NCBI RefSeq assembly: GCF_018143015.1
Contig: NC_054758.1
Coordinates: 8,602,501 to 8,666,500, forward strand
Direction of reading: 5' to 3'
DNA length: 64,000 nucleotides
Source of the DNA: Lytechinus variegatus
Lineage: Eukaryota; Echinodermata; Echinoidea; Temnopleuroida; Toxopneustidae
The notes below the pieces were generated by a model. That model searched no databases. It saw only the letters and a program-made list of their open reading frames with translations, and had not been told where the DNA came from. Shown here piece by piece: positions 19,460 to 29,261 of this stretch (position 1 is its first letter; each line of letters starts with the position of its first letter). Position numbers and translations under genes: made by a program.

Positions 19460-22230
19460 AGTTGAAAGTAGATTGTTGAATGAAAAGTAAAACTCTCTAA
19501 TTTTGTTGTAGCAGTATTAAGTGTTAAATGTTTGAACTCTGCAGTATTACAAAGTACCCTGACTCTCATTTAACCTTATTGTGTAATGCATGGGAAACTG
19601 TACATTTTAGAAAAGGAAACAAGTTATGGAATACATATCTGACCTCAAATTTGACCAAGAATGCCAATTTTTAGTGAAAATTATGAAAGAAGTCACTTTA
19701 AAAAAAAATCTTTTTTATTCTTAAATTTATAAAAATCAGTCAAATTTAGTGAAAATCATCTCAAGAGAAAGTTCTAATATCTACCACTTTCAAATTTGTA
19801 TACCACTTTCAATTTTGTATATTAAAATGTAGTTTTGGCATTAACCAAAAAGTGCCAAAAGTATCACCTTTTATTTTTGGCTCTTTTTGAGGAAAAGTTT
19901 CAAGAATATCATTTTACGTAAAACTTTCAAATTGATCTCTTCAGGTAATTTTGACCAAATCTGGTGATTATAATCAATTTTTAAAAATATTTTTTAAAAA
20001 GTTTTCTTGAAATATTTTGAGCCAAAGCAGTAATATTTTTATAATTCCCTTTCAATTCTGCTGTTTTAGTCAAATTTGAGGTAAAAAATAACTACATGTC
20101 CCATTTCAACTTGTTGGATTTGATGTGATCCGTCTTGTTTAGCAAAATTTGAGATTTTGGAAAAAAATGTTGGCTTCATTTTTGATGTTTGAATTTGAAC
20201 AATTAAGAAATATATTGACACTGATTTACAGGTTGATTATCAAATTTTCAAAGCACTTTCTATAGAAATGCACTTCAGGTTGCTAAATGTGATAGTTGAA
20301 TGAAAACTTTGTGTAATTTTGTTGTAGCAATATTAAGGGGTACCAATGTTTGAACTCTATACCCTGACTCTCATTTGACCTTGTTTAATGCATGGGAAAC
20401 TATACATTTTAGAAAATGAAACAAGTCATGGAATGCATTTCTGACCTCAAATTTGACCAAGAGTGTCAATTTTTAGTTAAAATTATGAAAGAAGTCACTT
20501 TTAAAAGAAAAGTGTTTTTTATTCTTAAATTCATAAAAAAATCAGTCAAATTTAGTGAAAATCATCTCAAGAGAAAGTTTTAATATCCTCCACTTTTCAA
20601 AACTGATCCTAGAACTATCTCTTTGGATGATTATAATTTTTTTTTTATTTTTTTTTTTAGCTTTTCTAAAATATTTTGAGCCAAAACAGTAGTTTTTTTC
20701 ATGATTTCCTTTCTATTCTGCTTTTTTGGTTAAATTTGAGGTCAAAAATAATTACATGTCCCATTTCAGCTTGTTGGATTTGATGTGATCAGTCATGTTA
20801 ATCAAAATTTGAGATTTTTAAAGAAATGTTAGCTTCGTTTTTGATGTTTAAATTTGAACTTGAAACTTGTTTGAAAAATTAAGAAATACATTGACACTGA
20901 AATACAGGTTGATTATGAAATTTTCATATATGGGTGACAGGTACAATTTCAAGAATTACAAGAAATGCACTTCAGGTTGCTCATTGTGAAACCATAATAA
21001 CTTTCTCAATTTAATTCTCAATCGCTAACATGGATTTTTTATTTTATGGGATTTTTTGCCATTGACTTGCAATGTTATTAAACAGTTTGATGTGATCAGT
21101 CATGTTAATCAAAATTTGAGATTTTTAAAGAAATGTTGGCTTCGTTTTTGATGTTTAAATTTGAACAATTAAGAAAAATATTAACACTGATTTACAGGTT
21201 GATTATCAAATTTTTAAAGCACTTTCTATAAAAATGCACTTCAGGTAGCTAAATGTGATAGTTGAATGAAAACTTTGTGTAATTTTGTTGTAGCATATTA
21301 AGGGGGTACCAATGTTTGAACTCTATACCCTGACTCTCCTTTGACCTTGTTTAATGTATGGGAAACTATACATTTTAGAAAATGAAACAAGTCATGGAAT
21401 GCATTTCTGATCTCAAATTTGACCAAGAGTGTCAATTTTTAGTTAAAATTATGAAAGAAGTCACTTTAAAAAGAAAAATGTTTTTTATTCTTAAATTCAT
21501 AAAAATCAGTCAAATTTAGTGAAAATCATCTCAAGAGAAAGTTTTAATATCCTCTACTTTTCAAAACTGATCCAGAACTATCCCTTTGGGTGATTATTAT
21601 AATTTTTTTTTTTTTTTTTTTTTTTTAGCTTTTCTAAAATATTTTGAGCCAAAACAGTAGTTTTTTTTTCATGATTTCCTTTCCATTCTGCTTTTTTGGT
21701 TAAATTTGAGGTCAAAAATAATTACATGTTCCATTTCAGCTTGTTGGATTTGATGTTGTCAGTCATGTTAATCAAAATTTGAGATTTTTAAAGAAATGTT
21801 GGCTTCATTTTTGATGTTTAAATTTGAACTTGAAACTTGTTTGAAAAATTAAGAAATACATTGACACTGAAATACAGGTTGATTATGAAATTTTCATATA
21901 TGGGTGACAGGTACAATTTCAAGAATTACAAGAAATGCACTTCAGGTTGCTCATTGTGAAACCATAATAACTTTCTCAATTTAATTCTCAATCGCTAACA
22001 TGGATTTTTTATTTTATGTTTTTTTGTCATTGACTTGCAATGTTATTAAACAGTTTATGAATGAGCAATTATTTAACTTTCTCAATTTAATTCTCAATCG
22101 CTAACATGGAATTGTTATTTTATGTATTTTTGTCATTGACTTCCAATGTTATTAAACAGTTTATGAATGAACAATTATTTCACTTGTTTCTTATTTTCAG
22201 TTTCGTGTATCTTATCATACCACACATCGT
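19460..22230. repeat. Large noncoding tandem repeats (about 0.8-0.95 kb period)
   Basis: The phrase starting GATAGTTGAATGAAAACTTT and running through ACCCTGACTCTC and CATGGGAAACTATACATTTT occurs at about 19470 (diverged), 20292 and 21253. Internal sub-units such as GGATTTGATGTGATC and TTCTCAATCGCTAACATGGA recur more often, the latter at about 21020, 21990 and 22095. The sequence is extremely T/A-rich with a T-run of about 24 at 21604. No coding sequence is seen. It fills the 3' side of the CACTA element between the broken exon copies and the right subterminal region. Confidence 0.75.
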
Positions 22231-22239
22231 ACAGCATAT

Positions 22240-22539
22240 TTGTATGACTAATTTGTTCAGCAAGCCAAACGAGTTTTAAACTTAGTTGAGCCTGCCGAAC
22301 TAACCAAGATTAGTAGAAAGAGACATCGTTTTTACGATCCTATAGCGCTAGTAGGGCAGGTTTAAAATTGGTAAAGCCCCTGCCGTACGAATAGTTTCAT
22401 TGGTAAAGCAAATTAGTTCGGCATGTCCAACCAATTTATTGCATCGCTAAGCATGCCTTACAAACTACTAATTAGTAGAACTAGACATTGTTTTTACGAA
22501 CTTTTGCTTAGTAGAACTTACGAAATAATGTTTTCAGTG
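22240..22539 (-). repeat. Right terminal and subterminal region of the CACTA element
   Basis: Contains inverted and direct copies of ACTAATTAGTAGAAC, TTTTTACGA and GGTAAAGC words, ending GTTTTCAGTG. It mirrors the left subterminal region in motif content and in the order of motifs nearest the tip. Confidence 0.7.
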
Positions 22540-23255
22540 TTGGCCATAAAATGGTGTGTTGGGAAGGAGAAAAATAAATTAAACAGAATGGTGAAAGTTT
22601 GAAAGAAATTGGACAAGCAATAAGAAAGCTATTGCTGTTTTAAAATTGAGATCACTAATACTTTGTAGATTTCAAATTGGCAACTGGGTAAGTAAATTAT
22701 GACAAGGGGCAAGGACAACTTTCCCATAGGCCATGTACTTTATTATCAGGGATTTGTGGTTTTCTCCTAAGTACCCATTCCCCTGGGGCAGTAATCTAAG
22801 TATAACCCAGATCGCATATTGTTTTATGTCCTCATGAAAGAAATATATAATTTGAAATAAAACTTTTGGGGAAAATGACAATTTAGCCGTAATATGTATT
22901 GGAGTGCATGGAAGAGTAGTCCTTGCCTTACATCACTTTGACATCCCATATGTGGCCAATTCGAAGCCTCCATGGGTATAGTGATTACCAATATTTACAA
23001 CATTTAAAAATTCTTAACTTTCTTGTTGTTTGTCTAATATTGTTCAAACTTTCAGCTATCAACTTGTCTGATTTTTCTTTTCCTTATAAAAACAAGTTTT
23101 TATTTGGGTTGGATTCCCCTTTAAGTGTAGGGTTTCACACGCCAATACTTGTTAAGGGGTGCATTTTCAGAATATGGAAATCACGTGTTTAGGGTGCTTT
23201 TCGAGACCCCATGGTCGCGCATAGTATCCACTCGTAAATGGAGTGGTCCCCCGGG

Positions 23256-23455
23256 GCTCAAACGCGCAAGCGAAATGTTCGCTTTATGCATACGCCATTT
23301 TTATCAATACCTTAATCGTCAAGGAAGTGCCAGCAGTCAGCAATTGCTTGAACTTACTAGCAAAAGTATTTGCTCGCTCATGCATACGGAATCAAGCAAA
23401 AGCCTAGAAAACGCAATTGCTGGAAAGCAATTGCTTCAAGCACAAGCGATAGTTA
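23256..23455 (+). repeat. Low-copy repeat unit, right part of the split copy
   Basis: Starts with the second GCTCAAAC duplicate and continues with GCGCAAGCGAAATGTTCG, matching the interior of the intact paralogue (CACAAGCAAAATGTTCG at about 23990) through CATACGGAATCAAGCAAAAG. Confidence 0.75.
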
Positions 23456-23840
23456 GCCAAGGAGTCAATTTTTCAAGATGGCATATGGCGGCCATCTTGG
23501 ATTTGACCTGAAGATGACCTTATATTGCAAAAATGATTACAGAAATCGGTTCTACACATCTCTAAAACCCTAAAACGAGTCATTACTCATCATTTTGTGG
23601 ACAGTGGTTCAAAAGTTAGGTTTTCAAGATTGCATCTGGCGGCCATTTTGGATTTATGCAAATTAGCAAAATTGCCCAAACGGCAACTTTGGGCAACCAA
23701 GCTGAATTTGTTCTAGGACCCCATACGAACACGAATCAAGAAAAAAAACTTCATCGGAAAGAACATTTCTAGGTTGGTGTATTGAGCCTATGAGACTGTC
23801 AAATCGACTAATAGTAGGCATTCAGTTTACCCTTACTACA
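23456..23840. repeat. Degenerate duplicated segment with AAGATGGC / GGCCATCTTGG words
   Basis: TCAAGATGGCATATGGCGGC at 23472 and TCAAGATTGCATCTGGCGGC at 23625 head two related sub-units of about 155 bp. No coding frame of note. Confidence 0.5.
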
Positions 23841-24211
23841 GGAAGAAAACTTGTACATGTAGGCTACTTTACACCTTTGGGTTCTCTCTCAGTTACATAA
23901 ACATGATTATAAGACGCGATAAGATGCGATAAAGAAAACGCTCAAGCTGCTCTGAAGGTACTTGAGAAAGCCAAAGCAAATGGTTTAAAGCACAAGCAAA
24001 ATGTTCGTTTTATGCATACTCTTTTTAGCAATATCTCGATCATGGCTCGATTGTGAAGCAAACGCTTAGTACTATTAGGCATTAGCAATTGCTTAAGAGT
24101 ACTATAGCTAAAGCTTTTACTCGCTCATTTTTATGCATACGGAATCAAGCAAAAGCCAAGCATAAGCCTATAGCAAATGCAATTGCTTCTTTTTATGCAT
24201 TGATTTGTCCT
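23841..24211 (+). repeat. Uninterrupted paralogue of the split low-copy repeat
   Basis: Matches 5141-5290 from GGAAGAAAACTTGTACATGT through GAAAACGCTCAAGCTGCTCTGA, then passes without interruption (GGTTTAAAGCACAAGC) into sequence matching 23264-23455. It therefore represents the pre-insertion state of the site hit at 5291. Confidence 0.75.
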
Positions 24212-24470
24212 AGAGTTCCTGTCATTCGTGCGTTTTTACTCCAATGAGTGCATGTCGAAAAGCTTCAGTTCCCCGTTTTTAAGGCTATTTTACGATGTTG
24301 CGGTACAATATTTAATCATCTTAAAAAGGAATTCCACTATCATTGCATGATTTATCATCATCATTGTATCCTTTCTACTTGTATTATACTTAGCAATATT
24401 ATTCGTTTGCTGCTCTTAGGTCTTTATTTTTGCTGCAATTACAATGAAAGGACAATGGCATGGTGACCAA

Positions 24471-24715
24471 GGCCCCATCTTAAAAAAAGTTACGATTGAT
24501 CTGATCAATCACAGCTATGGAAAGCAACAACAGCATCTAAAATACATGTTTGTTCAAAATATTTTTAATATGATGTAAAGTCATGCGTTTTCTTAAAAAT
24601 TTCAGGGTGCTTTTCTTTTCTTACAAAGGACATTGTGCAATCATGATATTGTTGAATTCCCATATTGTTTCAATAATATTGATGGGATCAATCGAAACTC
24701 TGTAAGATGGGGCCC
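24471..24715. mobile_element. Hairpin MITE with GGCCCCATCTTA ends
   Basis: The left end GGCCCCATCTTAAAAAAAGT and the right end TCTGTAAGATGGGGCC are inverted repeats. Inner pairs include GATTGATC/GATCAATC. The interior is AT-rich and noncoding. Confidence 0.7.
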
Positions 24716-25023
24716 AGACATGCTTTTCATTTTTCTGTCGATTGGCGAACCAATGTCCTTGGTGTAATCCTAGAAAGAAGACCACAAACCAAAGTGGAAA
24801 ATATAATTTGGTTAATGGATTCGCAAAGCGTGTAGACATCGTCAATCATTAAAATACTAATTTCTGGAGTTATAGAAGCCAATATTGGAGCCACAATTAG
24901 CAATTATTTTGCCACAGGATCCCATTCCCGTGGATAATAACATTGTGGTAGTGTTTTTTCTGTCTTGGGGGTAGGGGGTAGCTTATTCTTCATGATCGTA
25001 CACACTCATTTCAAAATGACATA

Positions 25024-25266
25024 TACACTGTAAAATCTGCGGTGTTCAAACTGACACCAATTGGTGTTATTAGAGAATCACACCCCGAGGTGTTAGAATT
25101 ACACCCCAGAGATTATACGTAACACCAAAGAGTGTAAACGTAACAACAAAAGGTGTTATAATAACACCTATAGGTGTAAAACTAACACCACCAATTTAAC
25201 ACCGGTGTAAAATAACTGGTGTGGTCTTCTATGTACACCGGTTAACACCACAGTTTTTGCTGTGTA
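25024..25266. mobile_element. MITE built of GGTGTTA/TAACACC units
   Basis: Ends TACACTGTAAAATCTGCGG and the reverse complement TACACAGCAAAAACTGTGG form the inverted repeat. Between them, GGTGTT and AACACC words alternate at about 10-15-bp steps, so either strand can fold into many small hairpins. Flanking TA at both ends would fit a Tc1/mariner-mobilised MITE but is weak evidence. Confidence 0.7.
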
Positions 25267-26514
25267 CCACAAAGGCGCGTATTACTACTATTCATTTGTT
25301 AGGGCGGGAAAATGGTATGAATAAAGTGCTAATGGAAGTATGACTATGTCCTTTTTCTAAACTTGCCACTTTAATAGTGAGTTACGGATGGGTTAATGTG
25401 ATACTATAAATGCATAAATTATTGAATGTAATTGAAATTATGCTAGTGGTAAAATTGTGGTAATTGCCAAGCACGATTTAACTTGGCAATAGATATACAA
25501 TTTCCTCACTCATGAAGCCAATTCGGCAATTTACATGATTAACATGATTAAATGATATAATACAGGTCTATAGTCTAAAAGGGAATAAATAATATGTAAT
25601 TATATGTATATTTCCCTTTACAATACTAATTTGCGGGTCCATACCCCCCCCCCCTCATCTGTACACCAGTATTAAAACATGTTTTATAATGCAAAAATTA
25701 TTTTGTCTTAAAGGAAACAATCATTGAGAAATACGTTTTACACTAAAACGTAATTGTTGTTGTACATTGCATAGTATCTTTTTTTCTCTCCTTCCCAAGT
25801 TTTGGGGAAAATACACACTCTACACATGACTAATTGGGAGGCGACTGCAACACCTCCCCCCCGGGCTTTTAGCATTTATGTTCTTGTTGACTACATATTG
25901 ATGGTCTAACTTTTCTGTTTTTCAGAATAGTTTATAATAGGCAACAATGATCTCTAAGATAGGACGAGATTCACCCATTCGCAAAAAGATTACATGACAA
26001 ATTTGCAAAACTATATTATGATCACTATCTATTTCTCATAAATCTCAAGGTTTTAAAATAGTTTAAATAAAAAAAGGATAACTACTTCAGTGGAATACAT
26101 CATTCAATGGTAGCTAATTACATGCCATTTACATCGATTTTCATGTACAAAAAATACCAGTCCTGATCAATACGATATCAAATATTTCCAACGTTTAACA
26201 ATATTCTCACGTTATCGTATATCATGTATATGATTCTTAATATCGCAAGTCTAATACAAAACATGGCAGATTAATACTTGGCAAAAATGTACCAAATGAA
26301 ATGTACAGTCAATATTTTTTTAGTCAAACCCTGAAATACAACACCACTCTACAATGAACACAAACAATCGTATGAAAGAAATATCTAGCTGTGCCATCGA
26401 TAAGAATAACTGGAAAACACACTGAGCTCCCGTGGCATGGCAGATGTTGCTATGTTAGGCAGGCATAGCACAAAAATCCTGTATAATACACGATGTGTAC
26501 AGCTCGAACGAAGC
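25267..26514. other. AT-rich intergenic sequence, nothing recognised
   Basis: No coding frame with plausible composition and no clear repeat structure was found; short C-runs occur at about 25646 and 25855. Confidence 0.5.
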
Positions 26515-26605
26515 TAGCCAGGCTGTGATAATTGTAAAAATAATAATAGCTGGTTTTAAAAGCGCCTTTTGCCTGAGGATACCAAGCGCTTCTATTATTA
26601 ACCCG
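26515..26605 (-). repeat. 3' tail of the tRNA-derived SINE family (minus strand)
   Basis: The reverse complement reads AGGCCGGGTTAATAATAGAA, then GCGCTTGGTATCCTCAG and GGCGCTTTTAAAACCAGC. This corresponds to the tail of the SINE at 38356-38640 (GCACTTTGTATCCTCAG, AAGCGTTTTAAAAATCCAGC). The tRNA-like head is missing. Confidence 0.6.
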
Positions 26606-26817
26606 GCCTTAGCTCGAGCTAACATCATCGATATAGGCACTCAGTGCATGTGAGGAATTAATTCTCACCTGGGTAGATGCATGCAGATCTGGAATCTAGT
26701 AGATTATCAAATATTTCCTATTTTCCATATAGTGGCCTTATGAGCCCCCAAAATCTAATTTTGTGACAGATTTTGTATTATTCAGATATGAGTTTATACC
26801 GTTCGTTTAATAATATA

Positions 26818-26954
26818 CAGATATTGACTGATGGAGTGTGTAATACGAACATTCTTTGGACCGCCGGTGCGCGCTTCGGAAACCCCCTTGGGAAAATATA
26901 AATCCTTAAGGCGGTCCAAAGAAATTTTTTACACACCCCATCAGTCAATATCTG
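26818..26954. repeat. Small hairpin element
   Basis: CAGATATTGACTGATGG at the left is mirrored by CCATCAGTCAATATCTG at the right. A second inner pair, TTTGGACCGCC with GGCGGTCCAAA, brackets a GC-rich core. Length is 137 bp. Confidence 0.75.
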
Positions 26955-27860
26955 ATATATCAGATGGCCTTGAATGACGAAGATAGATCTAACATTAAAC
27001 ATAAAGTTAGGTCTACGGTGCGTGCAGTAGATTACGCAGTTGTGTATGATGTTCACAGTGACTGATAGAACTGGTATAAGCAATCTTAGTCTATAGCGCA
27101 TTGAATGCCCATTTTCTAAAACCAAGTTTGTTTAGGCCTATCTTTTTAGATCTAATTTAGAGTCCAGTCCAGGACCCAAGAGCTGGCAAGGCAAATCGAG
27201 AATGCATGTTGAGCCATGATCTGATGCATATATTCTGATTGGGGATGCGTGACTAAATTAGATCTAGGCCTATGTCAGACTACTGTTGGTGCCTGTGGTG
27301 GTCCTGATCTTTCTATTGTCGAACCAGGTCCAAATCTAACCAGGATCTACTGTTTTGATAACACTAACTTACCTTGTCGTAAGCCAGAAGTAACGTTAGA
27401 TTACTCGAACTTTCACTAAGTTTTAGACCCTAGCCTAGATCTATATCTAACACGTTAAACAGTTAGGCCTAACTTAAGTTAGATCTTGGCCTAAATCTAG
27501 ATTTAGTACTTACCCAATTTTATCGTCCAAAAGGCAAAAGCTGATCTTATTCCTCATTGCTCATCAGATATCATCACAAATCTTTTGACGTTAGACCAAA
27601 TCCAAAAGTTAGCTAAGCTTCAGTCTCTATCTGCTAAACTAACTGTTCGTTGGCTCCAAATCACAATACATACCGTACGGTATCCATTATTAGTATATCC
27701 TCAGAATTTCAGATATCACGGTTATTCCTGTCTAATCAAATAACTGAAGAAAGCCTAACGTTAGATCTAACGTTAACTCGTAGTAGGCACCTTCTCGTCG
27801 TTGGACTCAACTCACTTAAATTCCGCGGTCCGTTACGTTCGTTACGCCACAACTGGGCCT
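26955..27860. other. Intergenic sequence with scattered AGATCTAGGCC words
   Basis: Several TTAGATCTAGGCC, CTAACGTTAG and TTAGATCTTGGCC motifs (27145-27500 and 27758-27775) resemble the composition of the TAGATC arrays at 6537-7100 but do not form an array. No gene was identified. Confidence 0.4.
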
Positions 27861-28024
27861 TGTGGCGTGCGCCTGTAATCCAAGCTGTGGGGAAGTTACA
27901 AATTGATGCAGAGGTTCGAGCCCTGGTCACGTCTTTCGGATGGTGACGTTAAAGGTCGGTCCCAGACGTTAATAATCATATCTGATTGATACACGTCTGA
28001 CAAAACTCAAATACATACATACGT
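27861..28024 (+). mobile_element. tRNA-derived SINE, plus strand
   Basis: A box-A-like TGGCGTGCGCCTG at 27863 is followed about 50 bp later by GAGGTTCGAGCCC, a close match to the pol III B box. The body ends with a short ACATAC repeat tail. A second copy lies in opposite orientation at 28091-28254, so the two form a 165-bp-armed palindrome. The GCGCCTGTAATCC word is reminiscent of 7SL/Alu but the B-box spacing fits a tRNA head. Confidence 0.65.
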
Positions 28025-28090
28025 TCGAAGAGTGTTGATCGATTACAAACGATCGCTACTTAAGTCCCACATGCGTTATTCCCGTGTGTG

Positions 28091-28254
28091 TTGAGTTTTG
28101 TCAGACGTGTATCAATCAGATATGATTATTTACGTCTGGGACCGACCTTTAACGTCACCATCCGAAAGACGTGACCAGGGCTCGAACTTCGAACCTCTGC
28201 ATCAATTTGTAACTTCCCCCACAGCTTGGATTACAGGCGCGCGCCACAACGCCA
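28091..28254 (-). mobile_element. tRNA-derived SINE, minus strand copy
   Basis: The reverse complement of the plus-strand copy, from the GAGTTTTGTCAGACGTG tail side to the GGCGCGCGCC head. It has a 7-bp duplication within the B-box region (GCTCGAACTTCGAACC), which would disrupt the promoter. Confidence 0.65.
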
Positions 28255-28390
28255 AGGAGGGCGCCATACACGTAGAAAAATATATTCATGGACCCGCTGG
28301 TCAATATATTCGTCGAAGGTGGACCGGATAGCAAAATACATTGATTTCGATCATATCACGTGACGCGCTGTGGACCGATCGCGCTTAGCT

Positions 28391-28429
28391 TTATATATAT
28401 ATATATATATATATTGATATTTATATATA
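28391..28429. repeat. (TA)n microsatellite
   Basis: A run of alternating T and A from about 28391 to 28414 followed by a shorter one to 28429. It directly abuts the ACAGTGCGTTTC end of the mariner-like remnant. Confidence 0.8.
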
Positions 28430-29200
28430 CAGTGCGTTTCAGAAAAAAGGTAATCCAAATCTACAGGGCTGATATTCGGATCATATTTATTTTTGTAAAA
28501 TTATTTTGCATGGATATGAAATAGGAACTAATAAGCCTTATATTCATACCCTATTTGTACCATTTGCGCCACGCATGACTGAATTGATTGATGTTAAAGA
28601 CAACAGGTGCATGTACCACTTTTTCCAAGTTTTGGTAATGTGCACTTGATAGAATGAAATATTTTTTAAAGTAATTTTCAGAATGAACAACCAAGGCATT
28701 CCTCTGAAATGATTATTGAAAGTTTAATTCACCCTCACCTTCAACATGTCCTCTCCTTTGCACACAAAACCGACAGCGTGGAAAGGGTTAAGGATATCTT
28801 GGACAGTTCGTCATACCATTGTCGGATCATTGCACAAAAGCATCCAACTCTTGGCGAATTCGGCCTGGCAAATCATCAACATCTTGGGAGGAGTTACAAG
28901 CACTTTGTTTTTCAAGTGTTCCTAAAGGAAATCATCACAGGGCATGAAGTCGGGGGATCTTGGCAGCCATTCTACTTCATAGATTATGGCAACAACTTGA
29001 TGGCGATCCAAAGAGTTCTCTAAGTCTATCTCGAACGACGTGGAACTTGGAAGGATGGACAGGAGTGCTGTCCTGAATCCACCAAAGATGCAGGTACACT
29101 CCTCGAACCTGTCTTTCAAAACGTTCGTCCAATGTGGTACGATCTCCTGGTTAATCAATTTTGCAAGTCGGCCTACATTCGCCCACTTACACTCGTTTGG
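28430..29200 (-). pseudogene. Degenerate Tc1/mariner-like transposase remnant
   Basis: On the minus strand, EVEWLPRSPDFMPCDDFL (about 29005-28952) matches the WPPRSPDLTPxDFFLW block around the second and third catalytic acidic residues of this superfamily. An in-frame TAG replaces the Trp of that block. The frame continues as EHLKNKVLVTPP and, after a one-base shift, as DVDDLPGRIRQELDAF, the usual C-terminal sequence. The plus-strand sequence ACAGTGCGTTTCAGAAAAAA at 28429 looks like its terminal repeat. The N-terminal half is unrecognisable and no matching other end was found. It is dead. Confidence 0.65.
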
Positions 29201-29261
29201 AAAAAAAAGTCCACAATCAAAAGATTTTTGCCAGCTCAGGCATCGATGAAAGTATTTACAT

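Larger units (their letters stand above)
5727..22539 (+). mobile_element. 16.8-kb CACTA/EnSpm-type transposon carrying two genes
   Basis: Starts CACTGAAAAC (5727-5736) and ends GTTTTCAGTG (22530-22539), a perfect 10-bp inverted repeat beginning with the CACTG of this superfamily. It is flanked by TT at 5725-5726 and 22540-22541, a 2-bp duplication as expected for CMC-type elements. The subterminal 300 bp on both sides are rich in TTTACGA, TTAGTA and GTTCTACTAA words on both strands. Inside are a tnp2-like transposase (9282-11681), a second multi-exon gene (12877-18711), TAGATC arrays, and large tandem repeats toward the 3' end. The intact transposase and clean junctions imply a fairly recent, possibly autonomous copy; activity cannot be judged from sequence. 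Confidence 0.85.
5707..23124. mobile_element. TTAA-type MITE of about 0.6 kb split by the CACTA element
   Basis: The left end TTAAAGGGGAATCCAGCC at 5707 pairs with the right end GGTTGGATTCCCCTTTAA finishing at 23124. Removing 5727-22539 and one TT rejoins AATCCAGCCTT to GGCCATAAAATGG, giving a continuous element of about 600 bp. Its right-hand part (22540-23124) contains the internal sequence GAATGGTGAAAGTTTGAA. It is inserted in the C/G-ended element and so predates the CACTA insertion but postdates its own host. Confidence 0.8.
5291..23255. mobile_element. DNA transposon with C/G-rich ends and 8-bp target duplication, host of further insertions
   Basis: The left end CCGGGGGGGGGGCACT and the reverse complement of the right end, CCCCGGGGGACCACT, start long imperfect inverted repeats that share ACGAGTGGATAC and ATGCGCGACCA. 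The element is flanked by GCTCAAAC at 5283-5290 and 23256-23263. Its own sequence is only 5291-5706 and 23125-23255; everything between is nested DNA. A perfect 20-bp palindrome built on CACGTTACGT lies at 5376-5395. Eight-bp duplications fit hAT, P or Merlin superfamilies, and no transposase remains to decide. Related internal sequence (ACTCGTTTAGGGGTT) recurs at 50240-50650. Confidence 0.75.

Noticed and set aside
22672..23192. Short frames on both strands right of the CACTA element
   Set aside because: They lie in the right part of the split TTAA MITE and have no protein-like features.
27861..27890. 7SL/Alu-like start (GCGCCTGTAATCC)
   Set aside because: Only a short word matches. The B-box position and the rest of the body fit a tRNA-derived SINE better, and the similarity may be coincidental.
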